Source: Paraburkholderia solitsugae
Lineage (GTDB): Bacteria > Pseudomonadota > Gammaproteobacteria > Burkholderiales > Burkholderiaceae
Direction: 5' to 3'
NCBI RefSeq assembly: GCF_013177695.1
Contig: NZ_WOEY01000077.1
Span: 1-64,000 of the forward strand
DNA: 64,000 bases
The position numbers and the translations under genes were made by a program. This document shows positions 51,734 through 60,603 of the stretch, in pieces. Each line of letters begins with the position of its first letter. Within the stretch, counting starts at the first letter, position 1. Below the pieces are notes generated by a model. That model saw only the letters and a list, made by a program, of their open reading frames with translations. It had not been told where the DNA came from and made no database searches.

Positions 51734-52681
51734 ATGAACAAGCCGGTTTTGCCCCTGACGTACGAACAACTCGATCACTGGATCGAATCGCTGCAGCCCG
51801 CCTTGCTGGCGGAGCGTTTCACGATGGCGATCGGCATTCTGCGTGGCGGCGCGCCGCTTGCGCTGATGGTGTCGCATGCGGCCGGCACGCCGGTCGCCTT
51901 CCTGCGTTACGACCGCCAGTCGCGCACGGTCGCCTGGGATTCGACGCTGCCGATCCCGCCCGCGGGTTCGAAAGTGCTGCTGTGCGAGGACATTGCGGGG
52001 CGCGGCTTTACGCTGACCGATTGCATCGCCTTCCTTCAGCAGCAGGGTCTCGACGTCAGGACGCTGACCGCCGCCGTCGACGACCTGAGCCGCACGCAAC
52101 CCGACTATGCGATCGATGCCCGCGGCTACTTCGCGCTGTTTCCGTGGGAGCGCCAGGCCTACACCGAGCGTTATCGTGAGGACTGGGAGCGCGTTGAAGC
52201 GGGCACCGCGCCCGCGATGGCCGACGATCACGAATACGCCACCTACGCCATCGACCTCGACGGCATTCTGCTACCCGACGTGCCGCTCGCGCGCTACGAC
52301 GAGGATCTGGCCGCGGCGCTCGCCGAACGCGATGCGCTGCTGCCGTTCGAGGTGCTGCCGGGCATCGATCTGCAACGCGTTCGCACGATCATCACCGGCC
52401 GGCCGGAACTGGATCGCGCGCGCACTGAAGCGTGGCTCGCGCGGCACGGCTTCGGTCATATGCAACTGGTGATGCGCACGCCCGGCACGCACGACGAAAG
52501 TCCCGCCGGCGCCGCCGCTCACAAGGCGGCTGCCGCATTGCGCGGCGGCGTCACGCATTTTGTCGAGAGCGATCCGGTGCAGGCGCTGCTGATCGCGCAA
52601 GAGGCGCCGCTGCTGCGCGTGATCTGGTGGGACGCACTCACACAAACCGGGATGCTGGTGGGTGCGCGGGCGTGGACTTGA
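51734..52681 (+). CDS. Phosphoribosyltransferase-like / HAD-like fusion protein
   Basis: A 315-residue protein. The N-terminal half (about 1-155) is phosphoribosyltransferase-like: ILRGGAPLALMVSHAAGTPVAFLRYDRQ and a PRPP-loop-like GSKVLLCEDIAGRGFTLTDCIAFL. The C-terminal half (about 170-315) begins with a HAD-type motif YAIDLDGILLPDVP, then VRTIITGRPELDRARTEAWL (HAD motif II-like Thr/Gly) and a later TPGTHDESPAGAAAHKAAA, where Lys may be motif III. Function is unknown; a role in nucleotide salvage or base removal is only a guess. ATG 51734. It is divergent from the Mo-fold/kinase operon. Confidence 0.72.
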   Translation: MNKPVLPLTYEQLDHWIESLQPALLAERFTMAIGILRGGAPLALMVSHAAGTPVAFLRYDRQSRTVAWDSTLPIPPAGSKVLLCEDIAGRGFTLTDCIAFLQQQGLDVRTLTAAVDDLSRTQPDYAIDARGYFALFPWERQAYTERYREDWERVEAGTAPAMADDHEYATYAIDLDGILLPDVPLARYDEDLAAALAERDALLPFEVLPGIDLQRVRTIITGRPELDRARTEAWLARHGFGHMQLVMRTPGTHDESPAGAAAHKAAAALRGGVTHFVESDPVQALLIAQEAPLLRVIWWDALTQTGMLVGARAWT

Positions 52682-52790
52682 GCGAGCGCGTGCCGACTTG
52701 TGCCGGCCAGCATACGTCTGGGACGTTATGCCTGAGTGCGTCAAGCCTGAACGCGTGACCCAGTAGCGCAAGCGTCAACCTGAGCGGCTG

Positions 52791-54494
52791 CTAGGCTTCT
52801 CTCGCCTCTCTGAGCTCTTTGGTTTCCCTGAGCTCTTTACCATCGCGCAGATGCAGATGCCGCGCGGCCCGCTGCGAGGCGACGATGATCAGCTTCATCG
52901 TCGCACGCGTGGCGCCGACGAACAGCTTGCGCGCAATACGTTCATCGAACGACTCGAAGTCGACTTCAGTGAGAATCACGCACGGCGCCGCCTGCCCCTT
53001 GAAGCGATAGATCGATTCGAACAGCACATCCCCTTCGCGGTACGCCGGGTTGCCGAACAGATCGTACTTACCCGTAAAACTGCGCAACCGATGCGGGCCG
53101 AGATGATCCTGCGCGGTCATCGCCGAACCTTCGCGGCCGCGAAACGAGATCACCGCAATGTCCTGTTTGCGAAAGCCGAGCGACAACGCCTGCGTGATCG
53201 CCCGCTTCGTTGCCTCGATGCTGCCTTCGGCGGCATTCGCTTCGTCGTAGACGGAGAGCGAAATATCGGAGCCGTCGAACGGACTGCCCGACGCCAGACC
53301 CGCCGCGACCGGCACCGAAGCGCCGACCACGTCGCGCACGTAATCGAGAATGTCGCGCGGACTGCGGTAGTTGGTGGTCTCTTTCAGCGTGGTCCAGCCG
53401 GGCAGCTCGACCGGCTCGCGCATATACAGATTCTGCAGCGGATCTTCGAGCCACCACCACGCGGCGTCCGGCCGCAACAGGCGCGCGAGGGCGGCCACCC
53501 ACGGCTGCTGGAAATCCTGCCCTTCGTCGACGATCAGCACGTCGAATTGCCAGCGCGCGTCGATCGGCGTTTCGGCGAAAATCGTTTCAATCTGATGGAA
53601 CACGTCGCCGGACTGGAAATCCGGCTCGCGGCCCGCGTCGCGTGCGATCCAGTCGCATAACTGGTGATAGTTCGCGACCTTCGCCTCAGGTGGCGCGACC
53701 CGCGCGATGTGATCCGCGAGCGGCCGGTTGAAACACACGTACAAAGGCCGTTGCCCGCGCGCCACCGCGTCTTTCATCACCTGCACCGCCAGTTGGGTTT
53801 TGCCGGAACCGGCCGTGCCGATCACGCGCAGCCGGAACGGTGAAAACTCGAGCCGCCGCGCCCACGTCGCGAGGCCGCCCGCCAGACGCGTGACGAGCGT
53901 GCCGGCCTGACCGACCAGCGCGCTGGCGTCCGGCGTGAGCGCGAGTTCGTCGGCGAAAAAGTGGTGGATTTTCGGTGCGCAGGCGAGACGCGGTTCGTCG
54001 GACGGCAAGGCTTCGCGAATGATCGCGGCAAGCCGGTCCTTACGCGTCGCGTCGACGATCCGCGCGGGATTCACGCCGGCAATCGCCGCGTCCTTGACGA
54101 TGTGGTCCGGGCAATACAACAGCTCTTCGATGAAATACGTGCCCGCGCCGAACGCCGCGGTGAAGCGCCGGTGCAGCGTTTCGACGGTGTGTGCGAGCGC
54201 GATCGCCACATTGCGTTCCGTCTGAAGATAGACCTTGACGAGCCCCTTCGGCGTTTCGCGCAGAAAGCCGGTTTTCTGTTCGACGATCATCACACGCCCG
54301 GCCGGGCTGACGATCACGAAGTCGGCCTCGCCGAACACCGAAAAGTTCTGGTTCAGGCGGGTCCAGTGCACGCCGTGATAGACGGTGTAGCCATCGGGAA
54401 GCGCTTCTTCCAGCAACGCAAGGGTTTCGCGTTCGCGTGCCGCCGCGCCGGTGGCGGCGAGGCTCTTCCAGTCGTCGGGGACAATGCGGGCCAT
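52791..54494 (-). CDS. NERD-domain UvrD/Rep-like helicase
   Basis: A 567-residue protein. Residues about 25-140 form a NERD nuclease-related domain (FSVFGEADFVIVSPAGRVMIVEQKTG, with the D and ExK pattern). The superfamily 1 helicase core follows: Walker A IGTAGSGKTQLAVQ, Walker B VLIVDEGQDFQQPW, motif III-like WWWLEDPLQNLY, TTNYRSPRDIL, and C-terminal motifs FKGQAAPCVIL and LFVGATRAT. The last 20 residues are a charged tail with repeated KELRE/LREAREA units. ATG 54494 is chosen. It is a single gene with no methylase or restriction partner nearby; DNA repair or defence roles are possible. Confidence 0.85.
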   Translation of the reverse strand: MARIVPDDWKSLAATGAAARERETLALLEEALPDGYTVYHGVHWTRLNQNFSVFGEADFVIVSPAGRVMIVEQKTGFLRETPKGLVKVYLQTERNVAIALAHTVETLHRRFTAAFGAGTYFIEELLYCPDHIVKDAAIAGVNPARIVDATRKDRLAAIIREALPSDEPRLACAPKIHHFFADELALTPDASALVGQAGTLVTRLAGGLATWARRLEFSPFRLRVIGTAGSGKTQLAVQVMKDAVARGQRPLYVCFNRPLADHIARVAPPEAKVANYHQLCDWIARDAGREPDFQSGDVFHQIETIFAETPIDARWQFDVLIVDEGQDFQQPWVAALARLLRPDAAWWWLEDPLQNLYMREPVELPGWTTLKETTNYRSPRDILDYVRDVVGASVPVAAGLASGSPFDGSDISLSVYDEANAAEGSIEATKRAITQALSLGFRKQDIAVISFRGREGSAMTAQDHLGPHRLRSFTGKYDLFGNPAYREGDVLFESIYRFKGQAAPCVILTEVDFESFDERIARKLFVGATRATMKLIIVASQRAARHLHLRDGKELRETKELREAREA

Positions 54495-54728
54495 GCGGTG
54501 CCTCGTCGTATTCGGGTGCGCCCATTGTACGCAACGCCCGCGTGTTGCCGGCATGGCACGCCGGGCGGCTTTCGAGCCTCGATGAGGAAGACGCTTTGGA
54601 CGACACTTCATGCGGCCGATTGCGGGCTGGCGGCGCGCAAACCCATGCGCATCGTGTATCGTTACTGGCTGAACGCCGCGCACCTCGCGCGGCTTGCCAA
54701 CCGTAAATGTAAAAAAAGGATTTGCCGG

Positions 54729-55355
54729 ATGATTACGATTTGGGGACGCACCAACTCGGTCAACGTACAGAAAGTCTTGTGGTGCTGCGACGAGCTGGTG
54801 TTGCCGTACGAACGCATCGACGCGGGCCTGCAATTCGGCCGCAACAACGAGCCCGACTATCTCGCGATCAACCCGACTGGCAAGATTCCGACACTGGTCG
54901 ACGACGACTTCGTGCTGTGGGAATCGAACTCGATCCTGCGCTATCTGGTGCTGCAATACGGCGAATCGAGCCTTCTATATCCGTCCGAGCCGAAACTGCG
55001 CTCCAGCATCGATCGCTGGCTCGACTGGTCGCTCACCACGCTGCAACCCGCGGAAAAGCCGGTGTTCTGGGCCCTCGTGCGCACGCCCGCCGCCGAGCGC
55101 GACGCCACCAAACTCGCCACCGACTTCGGCGCGGTCACGTTGCAGTGGCGCCTGCTGGACAACCATCTGCAAGGCCGCTTCTTCCTCGAAGGCGAGAGGT
55201 TCACGCTCGCCGATATCGTGATCGGCGCCTACGCGAAGCGCTGGTTCGGGCTGGAAGGTGTTGAACGTCCGCCACTGCCGAATCTGGAGCGCTGGTATTC
55301 CCGGATCGCGACGCGCGCGGGTTTCAAGAAATACATCGATTTCCCGCTGACCTAA
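54729..55355 (+). CDS. Glutathione S-transferase family protein
   Basis: A 208-residue two-domain GST. The thioredoxin-like N-domain (1-80) has ITIWGRTNSVNVQKVLWCCDEL, the cis-Pro segment GKIPTLVDDD and the glutathione-contacting WESNSILRYL. The helical C-domain (about 88-205) has FTLADIVIGAY, the N-capping box. The catalytic residue is probably Ser in TNSVNV. AAAAGGA precedes the ATG. It is followed 32 bp later by a second, different GST gene. Confidence 0.9.
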   Translation: MITIWGRTNSVNVQKVLWCCDELVLPYERIDAGLQFGRNNEPDYLAINPTGKIPTLVDDDFVLWESNSILRYLVLQYGESSLLYPSEPKLRSSIDRWLDWSLTTLQPAEKPVFWALVRTPAAERDATKLATDFGAVTLQWRLLDNHLQGRFFLEGERFTLADIVIGAYAKRWFGLEGVERPPLPNLERWYSRIATRAGFKKYIDFPLT

Positions 55356-55387
55356 ACCAACCCTCGACCAACCGGCGACCATCCGAC

Positions 55388-56014
55388 ATGACGATCACGC
55401 TCTACGCATGGGGCACGCCGAACGGCCGCAAGGTCAGCGTCGCGCTCGAAGAAATGGAACTGCCGTACACGGTGCAACCGGTCAACATCGGCCGTGGGGA
55501 GCAATTCCAGCCGGACTTTCTGCACATCAGCCCAAACAACAAGATTCCTGCGATCGTCGATACGGACGGGCCGGATGGCCAGCCGATCAGCGTGTTCGAG
55601 TCGGGTGCGGTGCTGCTGTATCTTGCCGAAAAGACCGGCAAATTCCTGCCGAAGACGCTGCGCGAACGCGTCCCGGTGCTCGAGTGGCTGATGTGGCAAA
55701 TGGGCGGTTTCGGGCCGATACCGGGTCAAGTGCACCACTTCGCCGCGCTCGAGTCGGCCGCCGACCGCGCCTACGGCCTCAAACGCTATTCGGACGAAAC
55801 CCACCGTTTGTACGGCGTGCTCGACCGGCGCCTCGCGCAAACGGAGTTCGTGGCGGGGGAATTGTCGGTAGCGGATTTCGCGATTCTCGGCTGGGCATGG
55901 CGTCACGAACGGCACAAAGTGGATCTCGCCACCTATCCGAACGTGCAACGCTGGTACGCGGCGCTGTTCGCGCGGCCGGGCGTGCAGCGCGGCTTTGCGG
56001 TGAACCTCGATTAA
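55388..56014 (+). CDS. Glutathione S-transferase, YfcG/YghU-like (nu-type)
   Basis: A 208-residue GST. The N-domain has ITLYAWGTPNGRKVSVALEEM, where TPNGRKV is typical of YfcG/Ure2p-like disulfide-bond oxidoreductases, plus FLHISPNNKIPAIVD and VFESGAVLLYLAEKTG. The C-domain has GGFGPIPGQVHHF and LSVADFAILGWAWRH. Such enzymes reduce disulfides using two bound glutathiones. It is tandem with the preceding GST and probably co-transcribed. Confidence 0.9.
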   Translation: MTITLYAWGTPNGRKVSVALEEMELPYTVQPVNIGRGEQFQPDFLHISPNNKIPAIVDTDGPDGQPISVFESGAVLLYLAEKTGKFLPKTLRERVPVLEWLMWQMGGFGPIPGQVHHFAALESAADRAYGLKRYSDETHRLYGVLDRRLAQTEFVAGELSVADFAILGWAWRHERHKVDLATYPNVQRWYAALFARPGVQRGFAVNLD

Positions 56015-56106
56015 GTCCGGCGGCCTCATGCTTCGCGGCGGCGCCCAGCGTCGACCGGCAGGCGTACCGGACATCGGACACCGGCACAGCGAAGCACGAT
56101 GGCCTT

Positions 56107-56112
56107 TATAAT
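56107..56112 (+). promoter_or_regulatory. Consensus -10 box at leaderless spacing before the Zur-like gene
   Basis: TATAAT ends 6 bases before the ATG at 56119, so transcription would begin at or within a base of the start codon. No ribosome-binding site precedes the gene and no good -35 box is visible. Confidence 0.5.
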
Positions 56113-56118
56113 CGACGC

Positions 56119-56697
56119 ATGAAGACCGCCAAGCCCGCCGCGACCGCCGACAACGCCACCCCTGCCACCTCCGCTCATCACCATGAGCCGGGGCACATGC
56201 ACGGTGCGCGCGGTGAATCGCAGGAAGCCGCACTGACTCTCGCGGAAGAATATTGCCGCGAACGCGGCGAAAAACTCACGCCAATCCGCCGCAAAGTGCT
56301 CGAATTGCTGCTAAATTCCGGGCGCGCCACCAAAGCGTATTCGTTGCTCGACGACATGCGCCAGATCCATCCCGGCTCGGCGCCGCCCACGGTTTACCGG
56401 GCGCTCGACTTTCTGCTCACGGCCGGGCTCGTGCACCGCATCGAATCGATCAACGCGTTCACGGTCTGCCACGACCTGACGCAATGTCAGCACGGCATTC
56501 TGGTGGTCTGTCAGCAATGCGGCAACGTCACCGAACTGCATCAGCCTAAACTGCGCCAGGCGCTCGTCGCGCAAATCGAAGACGCGGGCTATCGCCTCGC
56601 CAGTGATGAAATCGAATTGAAGGGATTGTGCTCCGCCTGTCAGATAGCGGAAGCGGCCAGTGCCGGTGCCGCAACACCGGTCGCCGCCGCCAAATGA
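56119..56697 (+). CDS. zur: Zur-like Fur-family zinc-responsive regulator
   Basis: A 192-residue Fur-superfamily protein. It has a His-rich N-terminus (SAHHHEPGHMHG), a winged helix (about 45-115: ALTLAEEYCRERGEKLTPIRRKVLELLLNSG and PPTVYRALDFLLTAGLVHRIESINAF), and a dimerisation domain with the structural zinc pairs CQQC and CSAC and the metal-site residues in CHDLTQCQHGILVV. The profile fits Zur better than Fur or PerR because of SINAFTVCHD. The N-terminal extension is longer than E. coli Zur. No ZnuABC genes are adjacent. Confidence 0.85.
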   Translation: MKTAKPAATADNATPATSAHHHEPGHMHGARGESQEAALTLAEEYCRERGEKLTPIRRKVLELLLNSGRATKAYSLLDDMRQIHPGSAPPTVYRALDFLLTAGLVHRIESINAFTVCHDLTQCQHGILVVCQQCGNVTELHQPKLRQALVAQIEDAGYRLASDEIELKGLCSACQIAEAASAGAATPVAAAK

Positions 56698-56806
56698 CAG
56701 CAGCGCCCGCAATCAGATTTACAAGCTGATTGCAGAGCGTTCGCTGCGCGAAAGCTTGCGGGCAAAGATGCGGTGGCGAGCAACCACCACCCGCCCACGA
56801 GACCAC

Positions 56807-57319
56807 TCAGCCCGCAGCGCGGGCGTCGATCGCGTCGTGCAATAGCGTCACGAGGTCTTCCGGCAAGGCCGGCTTGGTCATGAAATGCTGGAAGCCTTCG
56901 CCGATACTGCGCAAGCGGTAAGCGTCGTCGGTATGGCCCGTGAGCGCCACGGCCACCGAAGGCGCGTGGTCACCGCGAATCTCGTGATCGCGCAGCCGCT
57001 GGATCAGATAAAAACCGTCCATGGCCGGTAATTCGAGGTCGCACACCACGGCGTCAGGCAACAGCCGCAGCGCCGCTTCGACGCCCGCTTCCGCATCCGC
57101 CACCGCGACGACACGCGCCCCTTCCGCCTCGAGTAACAAGGCCAGTGATTCCCGGCTATCCGGGTCGTCTTCGACGAGCACGATCGTGGCCTGATCGAGT
57201 CTCAATGCTCCGTTCATGTTCTGTTGCTGCTCTAAAAAACCGGTTAGGCCATCAGACGTGGCCAACGTATCGTCCTGCTGTTTGCCGCCGATTTGCGCGG
57301 CTACGGGTTCACTGTTCAT
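56807..57319 (-). CDS. Stand-alone receiver-domain response regulator
   Basis: A 170-residue protein. A receiver covers about 43-165: TIVLVEDDPDSRESLALLL, phospho-Asp in AVVCDLELPAMDGFYLI, Thr in VALTGHTDD and Lys in FMTKPALP. There is no output domain. The N-terminal 35 residues are polar and may not be translated; an in-frame ATG at 57217 is an alternative start. It is similar to orphan receivers that work with hybrid kinases through phosphorelay. It has no kinase neighbour. Confidence 0.8.
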   Translation of the reverse strand: MNSEPVAAQIGGKQQDDTLATSDGLTGFLEQQQNMNGALRLDQATIVLVEDDPDSRESLALLLEAEGARVVAVADAEAGVEAALRLLPDAVVCDLELPAMDGFYLIQRLRDHEIRGDHAPSVAVALTGHTDDAYRLRSIGEGFQHFMTKPALPEDLVTLLHDAIDARAAG

Positions 57320-57767
57320 GGTTCCGACTCGATTTCATGCGTCGAGTTGCATGCAGGCCCGCGATTGTAAAACATGGCCTGAGCGCAACGCGTGCGCACA
57401 GTAACGCGCCAAAATTGCACGCCGATGAAAAACCGGCCCTCGGTGCCCTTGTCCTGGCAGACCGATGCCGGCACCCGATTCGCCGTGGTGGCGGCTGCAA
57501 ACTCGTGTGCGCCGCCTTGCCCGCCCGGCGTCTTCTCTGACATTCATGTTCTTTTGCGACGCCGGCGCTGTTGCGCGCTTTTGCGTTTTAGCGCGTGGCG
57601 TTCACATCCACCCCTCAGGTAGCACGTCGCGTGCCTCGCCGGTTTCGCCGTGGCGTCAGCATGGTTGCGCGGCCAGCCTCACGATCCACGGCGGCGCTAT
57701 CATTGTGTGCGCCGCACTGATGAGGTGTGGCGGCAGAAGCGTAATCGTGAATGAGTCCGTGGGCGTG
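57320..57767. other. Intergenic region, no convincing gene
   Basis: About 450 bp between the receiver gene and the TetR gene's 3' end. Short frames on both strands lack domains and ribosome sites. No repeats or strong hairpins were seen. Confidence 0.5.
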
Positions 57768-58553
57768 TCAGTCCGCTTTGCTCGGACCGATGCCCTGCAC
57801 CAGCAAGGCCACCGCATGCCGGGCGATCTCCGCGCCGCCGATATTGCGCCGCACGGGATCGTTACGCCACAGCTTCGACGTAGCCAGCGGCAGAATCGTC
57901 ATCCCCAGCAGCGTGACGAACACCAGCGACGGCTCCAACCCGGCATTCAGCCGCCCTTCCTGTTGCCAGCGCGTGATGGCTAACAGCGAGGCCTTCTGGT
58001 TCGCGTCGCCGAACCGTTCGTGCATGCGCTGGCGCAGCAGGCCGCCGTCGCTGATCACTTCGCGCACCCACAGCGACGGAAACCACGGGTGGTCGCTCGC
58101 CACCTGCACCAAACGCTGCGCGAGCTGCGTGATGGCTGCCACCGGGTCGTCGGGATTTTCCTGAAACGGCACGCCGAGCCCCGCGCGCAGCGGTGCGAAA
58201 CGCTCGTCGATCAACACGTCGAGCAGTTGATCGCGCGTCTTGAAGTAGTAATGCATCATCGCCGGCGTGAAACCCGCCTCGCGAGCAATCTCCCCGAGCG
58301 TGGTGTCGACGATGCCCTGCCGCGCGAACAAGGCGAGCGCGGCATCCAGCAGCCGGCTGCGCTGCGCCGGGCCGCGCGCCGGGCCCGACGGCCTGCCGGG
58401 GCGCCGTGCGGATGCGGGTGCGGGCGTTGCAACGTTCGCTGATTCACCCGCGGCAGCGGACGCCACAGACTTCGAAAGCTTTCGCGCCTTCGCGGCGGCC
58501 GTGTTGTGCGGTGTGCCCTTCACTTTCTGTTCATCTGCCGGAATCCTTGCCAT
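57768..58553 (-). CDS. TetR-family transcriptional regulator
   Basis: A 261-residue regulator. The first 65 residues are a Lys/Ala/Pro/Arg-rich extension (AAAKARKLSKSVASAAAG, SARRPGRPSGPARGP). The TetR HTH follows (about 70-120: RLLDAALALFARQGIVDTTLGEIAREAGFTPAMMHYYF). The effector domain has FAPLRAGLGVPFQENPDDPVAAI and HPWFPSLWVREVI. ATG 58553 is chosen. It is divergent from the DHA2 efflux gene over 75 bp, with an AT-rich inverted repeat between them; it is probably the pump's repressor. Confidence 0.9.
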   Translation of the reverse strand: MARIPADEQKVKGTPHNTAAAKARKLSKSVASAAAGESANVATPAPASARRPGRPSGPARGPAQRSRLLDAALALFARQGIVDTTLGEIAREAGFTPAMMHYYFKTRDQLLDVLIDERFAPLRAGLGVPFQENPDDPVAAITQLAQRLVQVASDHPWFPSLWVREVISDGGLLRQRMHERFGDANQKASLLAITRWQQEGRLNAGLEPSLVFVTLLGMTILPLATSKLWRNDPVRRNIGGAEIARHAVALLVQGIGPSKAD

Positions 58554-58589
58554 TGCATTCAATTTGACGAGTGACGCGATGTCGCATAT

Positions 58590-58607
58590 ATTAATCTCCG
58601 AATTAAT
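58590..58607. promoter_or_regulatory. TetR-type operator candidate
   Basis: ATTAAT-CTCCGA-ATTAAT inverted repeat in the 75-bp divergent TetR/MFS region, 22 bp before the MFS start. The dense AT stretch is otherwise unusual in this GC-rich window and probably overlaps one or both promoters. Confidence 0.6.
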
Positions 58608-58628
58608 TAATTTCAACACCGTGGCGCC

Positions 58629-60164
58629 ATGAACCAACCGACAACGACTCAACCCGCCGGACTGACGACGCCAGTAGCGCCGCCCGGCGCGCGGGCAACC
58701 GACCACCCGCCGATCCGCCTGCTGTTTCCGGCGTTGCTGCTGGTCATGCTGCTCGCCGCGCTCGATCAGACCATTGTCTCGACCGCGCTGCCGACCATCG
58801 TCGGCGAACTCGGCGGGCTCAACAACCTGTCGTGGGTGGTCACCGCCTACCTGCTCAGCTCGACCATCGGCGTGCCGCTGTACGGCAAATTCGGCGATCT
58901 GTTCGGCCGCAAGATCGTGCTGCAGACGGCGATCGTCGTGTTCCTCGTCGGCTCCGCGTTGTGCGGCATCGCGCAGGACATGACCCAGTTGATCGTGCTG
59001 CGCGCGCTGCAAGGGCTCGGCGGTGGCGGCCTGCTAGTCGTGACGATGGCCGCAATCGCGGACGTGATTCCGCCGGCTGAACGCGGCCGCTACCAGGGAG
59101 TATTCGGTGGCGTGTTCGGTCTCGCAACGGTAATCGGGCCGCTGCTCGGCGGCTTTCTCGTCGAGCACCTGTCATGGCGCTGGATTTTCTACATCAACCT
59201 GCCGCTCGGCATCATTTCGCTGGCTGTGATCGGCGCGGTCTTCAAACCGCACGTGCGGCATGTGAAGCACACCATCGACTACATGGGCGCCGCGTTTCTC
59301 GCCGGCGCGCTCACCTGCATCATCCTGTTCACGAGCCAGGGTGGCACGATCCTGCCGTGGTCGTCGCCGCAGTTGTGGTTCACGCTGGGCATGGGGCTCG
59401 TGGCGATCTGGGGTTTCATCCACGAAGAGCGCACGGCTGTCGAACCGATCATGCCGCTCGAGCTCTTCAAACAACGCACGTTTTTACTGAGCAGTCTGAT
59501 CGGCTTCATCATCGGCGTGTCGCTGTTCGGCTCGGTTACATTCCTGCCGCTGTATTTGCAGGTCGTCAAAGGCTCGACGCCGACAGAAGCCGGCATGCAG
59601 ATGTTGCCGATGATGGGCGGTCTGTTCGTGATGTCGATGGTAACCGGACGCGTGATCAGCAAGATCGGCAAGTACCGCATGTTCCCCATCGCCGGCACGT
59701 TCCTCGTGGCCGTCGCCATGCTGCTGCTCGCACGCCTGCAGATCGACACGCCCATTCATGTGATGTATATCTACATGGGCATTCTCGGCTTCGGCCTCGG
59801 CATGGTCATGCAGGTGCTGATTCTCGCCGTGCAGAATACGGTCGAGTTCAAGCACATGGGTGTGGCCACTTCGGGCGCGACGCTGTTCCGTTCAATCGGC
59901 GGCTCGATCGGTGTAGCCAGTTTTGGCGCGGTGTTTTCCAATGGCCTCGCCGCGCGCCTCGAAAAGCTGATTCCGCCCGACACCGAATTGCCGCACGCAC
60001 TCGGACCGATGGCCATCCACCACTTGCCTGAAGCGTTGCGCGACGATTATCTGCAGGCGTTTGCCGGCGCGTTGCACACGGTGTATCTGTCGGCGGCCTG
60101 CGTGGTGGTGCTGGCCTTCATACTCGCGTGGCTTCTGAAAGATCATCCGCTGCGCAAGCACTGA
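58629..60164 (+). CDS. DHA2-family (EmrB/QacA) MFS multidrug efflux transporter
   Basis: A 511-residue inner-membrane protein with about 14 TM helices. Motifs: LAALDQTIVSTALPTIVGELGG (motif D1), LYGKFGDLFGRKIVLQ (motif A), VLRALQGLGGGGLLVV (motif B) and GPLLGGFLVEHLSWRWIFYINLPLG (motif C, then the DHA2 signature). It exports drugs or toxic organics by proton antiport. No EmrA-type membrane-fusion partner is adjacent, so it may act alone. The divergent TetR gene probably controls it. Confidence 0.94.
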   Translation: MNQPTTTQPAGLTTPVAPPGARATDHPPIRLLFPALLLVMLLAALDQTIVSTALPTIVGELGGLNNLSWVVTAYLLSSTIGVPLYGKFGDLFGRKIVLQTAIVVFLVGSALCGIAQDMTQLIVLRALQGLGGGGLLVVTMAAIADVIPPAERGRYQGVFGGVFGLATVIGPLLGGFLVEHLSWRWIFYINLPLGIISLAVIGAVFKPHVRHVKHTIDYMGAAFLAGALTCIILFTSQGGTILPWSSPQLWFTLGMGLVAIWGFIHEERTAVEPIMPLELFKQRTFLLSSLIGFIIGVSLFGSVTFLPLYLQVVKGSTPTEAGMQMLPMMGGLFVMSMVTGRVISKIGKYRMFPIAGTFLVAVAMLLLARLQIDTPIHVMYIYMGILGFGLGMVMQVLILAVQNTVEFKHMGVATSGATLFRSIGGSIGVASFGAVFSNGLAARLEKLIPPDTELPHALGPMAIHHLPEALRDDYLQAFAGALHTVYLSAACVVVLAFILAWLLKDHPLRKH

Positions 60165-60184
60165 ATGCCGTATCACGTTTCCTG

Positions 60185-60242
60185 CAAGCGTTTTCTGCAA
60201 ACGCTTGATGACGAGGTCGAACGCAACGCGCTTCGACCTCGT
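60185..60242 (+). terminator. Two tandem stem-loops after the efflux gene
   Basis: Hairpin 1: CAAGCGTTT / AAACGCTTG with a 5-nt loop (60185-60207). Hairpin 2: ACGAGGTCGAA / TTCGACCTCGT with a 10-nt loop (60211-60242), followed by TCTGCTTTC. Both stems are perfect. Hairpin 2 is the better terminator candidate. Confidence 0.7.
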
Positions 60243-60404
60243 TCTGCTTTCATCGCCGCGCTTCCGCTCTGCTGATTCCACCATTGCATCATCGCGCTAT
60301 CGCCTGCGCGCAGTGACGGCGCGAGCGGCGTGAAAAAAACCATCCGCCTGTTCGTTCTGCAGACATATGCAGTGTTTCGTCGTACCTCCAAACGTGCTTC
60401 AGCG

Positions 60405-60442
60405 CACCTAATGTAGGTGAGAACGTCGATTGACGTTCTCAC
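60405..60442. promoter_or_regulatory. Two overlapping inverted repeats upstream of the zinc-ribbon gene
   Basis: CACCTA-ATG-TAGGTG (60405-60419) shares its final GTG with GTGAGAACGTC-GATT-GACGTTCTCAC (60417-60442). In RNA the two hairpins could not both form fully. They lie 160-200 bp upstream of the zinc-ribbon protein gene in a 440-bp region with no gene; the site may be an operator or a structured leader. Confidence 0.55.
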
Positions 60443-60603
60443 TGAAACGCCACATATTGCAAGCAGCGGCACCGCAAGCGAGAACTTGCGTCCCAAGGTT
60501 CTCCAGCGCATGTGGATCGTGGTTTCCGCGGACTTTGCTTCCTGCCTCAACGCGATCCGGAGCATGCCGTATAGGCATTGTTTTCCACAGGTGGGTCCAC
60601 AGT

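Noticed and set aside
56029..56097. TGCTTCGC/GCGAAGCA 8-bp arms before the Zur-like gene as an operator
   Set aside because: The arms are about 50 bp apart and short, so chance pairing is likely.
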